Below are positions 6,518 to 9,173 of a stretch of 9,173 nucleotides of DNA, piece after piece. Numbering within the stretch: position 1 is the first letter of the stretch; each line of letters starts with the position of its first letter. A model generated the notes under the pieces. It made no database searches and was not told the DNA's origin. It saw only the letters and a list, made by a program, of their open reading frames with translations. The translations under genes were made by a program, and so were the position numbers. The DNA is from Chloroflexota bacterium. GTDB taxonomy: Bacteria; Chloroflexota; Dehalococcoidia; Bin125. The stretch spans positions 1-9,173 of the forward strand of contig JAPUIR010000081.1 of NCBI GenBank assembly GCA_027296805.1. The letters are read 5' to 3'.

Positions 6518-6638
6518 GGGAGCGCGATCGGCGGCGGCGTGATGAAGCAGGTAGGGAGGTACGGACCCCGAGCGGACTCGATTCCCGCGCACACTCCGGC
6601 CCGGGCATGCGCGCCGCCACAGAGCGCGAAAAAACCTA
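6518..6638. other. Spacer between the XRE operator and the groESL promoter
   Basis: About 120 bp with no supported gene. It would have to hold any -35 element and upstream promoter parts of the XRE gene. I see no clear element here. The sequence at about 6576-6594 faintly resembles a tRNA T-arm, but no tRNA can be built around it. Confidence 0.5.
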
Positions 6639-6667
6639 TTGCAGAAGGGGCAGCGTATGGATAGGAT
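6639..6667 (+). promoter_or_regulatory. groES: Candidate sigma70-type promoter of groES-groEL
   Basis: TTGCAG (6639-6644) and TAGGAT (6662-6667) are separated by exactly 17 bp and match the -35 and -10 consensus at 3 and 4 of 6 positions. The predicted start site, near 6674, falls just upstream of the CIRCE element, the usual arrangement for HrcA-controlled chaperonin operons. The individual boxes are weak, so the call rests mainly on spacing and context. Confidence 0.45.
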
Positions 6668-6681
6668 ACCCTCGGTCGGCG

Positions 6682-6708
6682 TTAGCACTCCCCGCCGGAG
6701 AGTGCCAG
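6682..6708 (+). promoter_or_regulatory. CIRCE element (HrcA operator)
   Basis: The sequence is TTAGCACTC, 9 bp, GAGTGCCAG. The left arm matches the CIRCE consensus TTAGCACTC-N9-GAGTGCTAA at 9 of 9 positions and the right arm at 7 of 9. The spacer is exactly 9 bp. CIRCE is bound by the repressor HrcA, whose activity depends on GroEL, giving heat-shock induction. It lies 105 bp upstream of groES and immediately downstream of the candidate promoter. hrcA is not in the window. Confidence 0.93.
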
Positions 6709-6813
6709 CGTGAGACGCCTCCCGGCGTTCACGCGATTATCGTCGAGTTGTCACAAGCATCCGGAGAGGCGTGGCCGCAGGCTGCGTATCTGTAGCGACT
6801 GAGGGCAGAAACG
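6709..6813 (+). other. groES 5' leader
   Basis: 105 bp between CIRCE and the groES start. It holds the groES ribosome-binding site (GAGG, 6801-6804, 9 nt before the ATG). No clear riboswitch, upstream reading frame or strong hairpin was recognised. Confidence 0.5.
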
Positions 6814-7122
6814 ATGGCAAAGAAGAAGGGCACGACGCTTGAACCGCTGGGCGACCGCCTGGTAATCAAGCCGGTGCAGCAAGAGCAGGTGCTGGCGAGC
6901 GGGATTGTGATCCCGGACACGGCCAAAGAGAAGCCCCAACAGGGCGAGGTGCTCGCGGTGGGACCCGGCAAGCGCTCCGACGACGGCGTGCGGATCCCGC
7001 TGGAAGTCGGTGTGGGCGACCGCATCCTCTACAAGAAGTACACGGGCCAGGAGATCAAGATCGAGAACGACGATCTGATCGTGCTCGAGGAGCGCGAGAT
7101 CCTGGCCAAGGTCATTATTTAG
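6814..7122 (+). CDS. groES: Co-chaperonin GroES
   Basis: The 10-kDa heptameric lid of the GroEL folding chamber, cytoplasmic. At 102 residues it is slightly longer than the usual 94-97 because of a short basic N-terminus (MAKKKGTT). The family core is complete: LEPLGDRLVIKPV (9-21), the mobile loop that contacts GroEL (about 22-38, with SGIVIPDTA), GEVLAVGPGKR, VGVGDRILYKKYTG, and the C-terminal strand region DDLIVLEEREILAKV. It is the first gene of the CIRCE-controlled operon. groEL follows after an 81-bp spacer. Confidence 0.98.
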   Translation: MAKKKGTTLEPLGDRLVIKPVQQEQVLASGIVIPDTAKEKPQQGEVLAVGPGKRSDDGVRIPLEVGVGDRILYKKYTGQEIKIENDDLIVLEEREILAKVII

Positions 7123-7127
7123 CGTTT

Positions 7128-7167
7128 GCCGCGCCGCGGCGGACCGGGGTCGATCGCGCTGCGCGAT
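7128..7167 (+). other. Two short hairpins in the groES-groEL spacer
   Basis: The 81-bp spacer contains GCCGC/GCGGC with a 3-nt loop (7128-7140) and ATCGCG/CGCGAT with a 3-nt loop (7153-7167). Neither is followed by a T-run, so they are not typical terminators. They could affect mRNA processing or the groES:groEL expression ratio, but in sequence this GC-rich they could be chance. Confidence 0.35.
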
Positions 7168-7200
7168 GCGCAAGCGGCGATCCGGCGATCAGTGAGGTAA

Positions 7201-8826
<1,626 letters not shown>

Positions 8827-8838
8827 TCCGCCGGGCGG

Positions 8839-8854
8839 GCGGGGGGCACCCCGC
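8839..8854 (+). other. Short GC hairpin after groEL
   Basis: GCGGGG and CCCCGC pair perfectly around a 4-nt loop, 12 bp after the groEL stop and 14 bp before the main terminator. No T-run follows. It may help protect the mRNA 3' end or be incidental. Confidence 0.3.
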
Positions 8855-8868
8855 GAAACGTACAACGC

Positions 8869-8897
8869 GCGGGGCCGCGAGGCCCCGCTCTTTTCTT
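8869..8897 (+). terminator. Rho-independent terminator of groES-groEL
   Basis: A perfect 8-bp all-GC stem (GCGGGGCC / GGCCCCGC) closes a GCGA (GNRA-type) tetraloop and is followed directly by TCTTTTCTT. This is the classic intrinsic terminator layout, 42 bp after the groEL stop codon. Confidence 0.93.
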
Positions 8898-8948
8898 GTC
8901 GTCGCTCCCGTGCGTTTGTTGTCCGCCCGACGAGGTGGCGGAACGCCG

Positions 8949-8975
8949 AAGGGGCGGAGCTGGGCTCCGCCCCTT
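8949..8975. terminator. Strong 12-bp hairpin, probable terminator for the minus-strand gene
   Basis: AAGGGGCGGAGC and GCTCCGCCCCTT are perfectly complementary with a 3-nt loop. The hairpin lies 22 bp past the stop codon of the minus-strand partial gene and between two convergent transcripts. Neither side has a long T-run beyond the TT that ends the arm, so it may act as a bidirectional barrier or 3'-end stabiliser instead of a classic terminator. Confidence 0.6.
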
Positions 8976-8997
8976 ACGATGCTGGGCCTGATTTCTT

Positions 8998-9173
8998 CTA
9001 GTCCTCGTCGGGCTCGGCGACGTAGCCGGCGGAGAGGTCGATACCGCCCGCTGGGGCGCCGGCGCCGACCGCCCGCTCCTCTTCCTCCGCGCTGCGCAGG
9101 GTGAGGCCGAGTTCTCGCATGAGTTCTTCGCTCATACCTTCCATGCCGTCCTCGCCGAGCAGTGCAGCCGCGC
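8998..9173 (-). CDS. Unidentified protein, C-terminal 57 residues (5' end outside window)
   Basis: An open minus-strand frame enters from the right edge and ends at TAG (9000-8998). The visible part has a helical, Glu/Leu/Met-rich segment (GEDGMEGMSEELMRELG) and then an acidic, Gly/Ala-rich tail ending AGYVAEPDED. Support comes from the acidic, ordered composition, which is unlike the Arg/Pro-rich shadow frames of this genome, and from the strong hairpin just after the stop. I do not recognise the family. The gene converges on groEL. The frame could still be chance because only 57 codons are visible. Confidence 0.55.
   Translation of the reverse strand, partial: AAALLGEDGMEGMSEELMRELGLTLRSAEEEERAVGAGAPAGGIDLSAGYVAEPDED

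Noticed and set aside
6576..6594. A tRNA T-arm-like sequence (GACTCGATTCCCGC)
   Set aside because: No acceptor stem, anticodon arm or D-arm can be built around it.
6437..6688. A small minus-strand frame with CPFC, resembling a zinc ribbon
   Set aside because: It overlaps the XRE gene start, its operator and part of the CIRCE element, and has only one CxxC pair.

Overview
The window is a GC-rich bacterial chromosomal segment with short intergenic gaps. No mobile element, CRISPR array, rRNA or tRNA gene was seen. Several things suggest a Chloroflexota-like organism: groES-groEL behind a CIRCE operator, a DUF2851 protein, a small XRE regulator with a possibly leaderless start, and a membrane-anchored PP2C-like/beta-propeller fusion. 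This is inference from gene content and protein style; no marker gene here settles the taxonomy.

Layout, left to right. On the minus strand, a conserved small protein of unknown function (566-976) is followed 12 bp later by a GTG-started, membrane-anchored TPR protein that runs off the left edge (<1-553). A 115-bp divergent spacer (977-1091) separates them from a plus-strand pair. The first of that pair is a 936-residue protein (1092-3902): a PP2C-like domain that has lost its metal ligands, a long acidic repetitive linker, one membrane span and an NHL-like beta-propeller. The second is tsaD (3925-4974), 22 bp downstream behind a strong Shine-Dalgarno. The 3' end of tsaD overlaps by 44 bp, tail to tail, the end of a minus-strand DUF2851 gene (4931-6190). 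That gene is itself overlapped by 11 bp at its start by an XRE-type regulator gene (6180-6491).

A 322-bp spacer (6492-6813) carries the regulatory signals. On the left, a perfect palindrome (6502-6517) overlaps the apparent promoter of the XRE gene and looks like an autoregulatory operator. On the right, a sigma70-like promoter and a CIRCE element control groES (6814-7122) and groEL (7204-8826). groEL ends at a textbook intrinsic terminator (8869-8897). A second strong hairpin (8949-8975) lies between it and the C-terminal end of an unidentified minus-strand gene (8998->9173).

How the genes work together. groES and groEL encode the two halves of one heat-inducible chaperonin, presumably under HrcA encoded elsewhere. 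tsaD supplies the catalytic subunit for tRNA t6A modification. The XRE and DUF2851 genes form a compact, probably self-regulated two-gene unit of unknown function. The least ordinary items are the pseudophosphatase-linker-TM-propeller protein, the XRE operator/leaderless arrangement, and a PD-(D/E)XK-like residue pattern in the DUF2851 protein.
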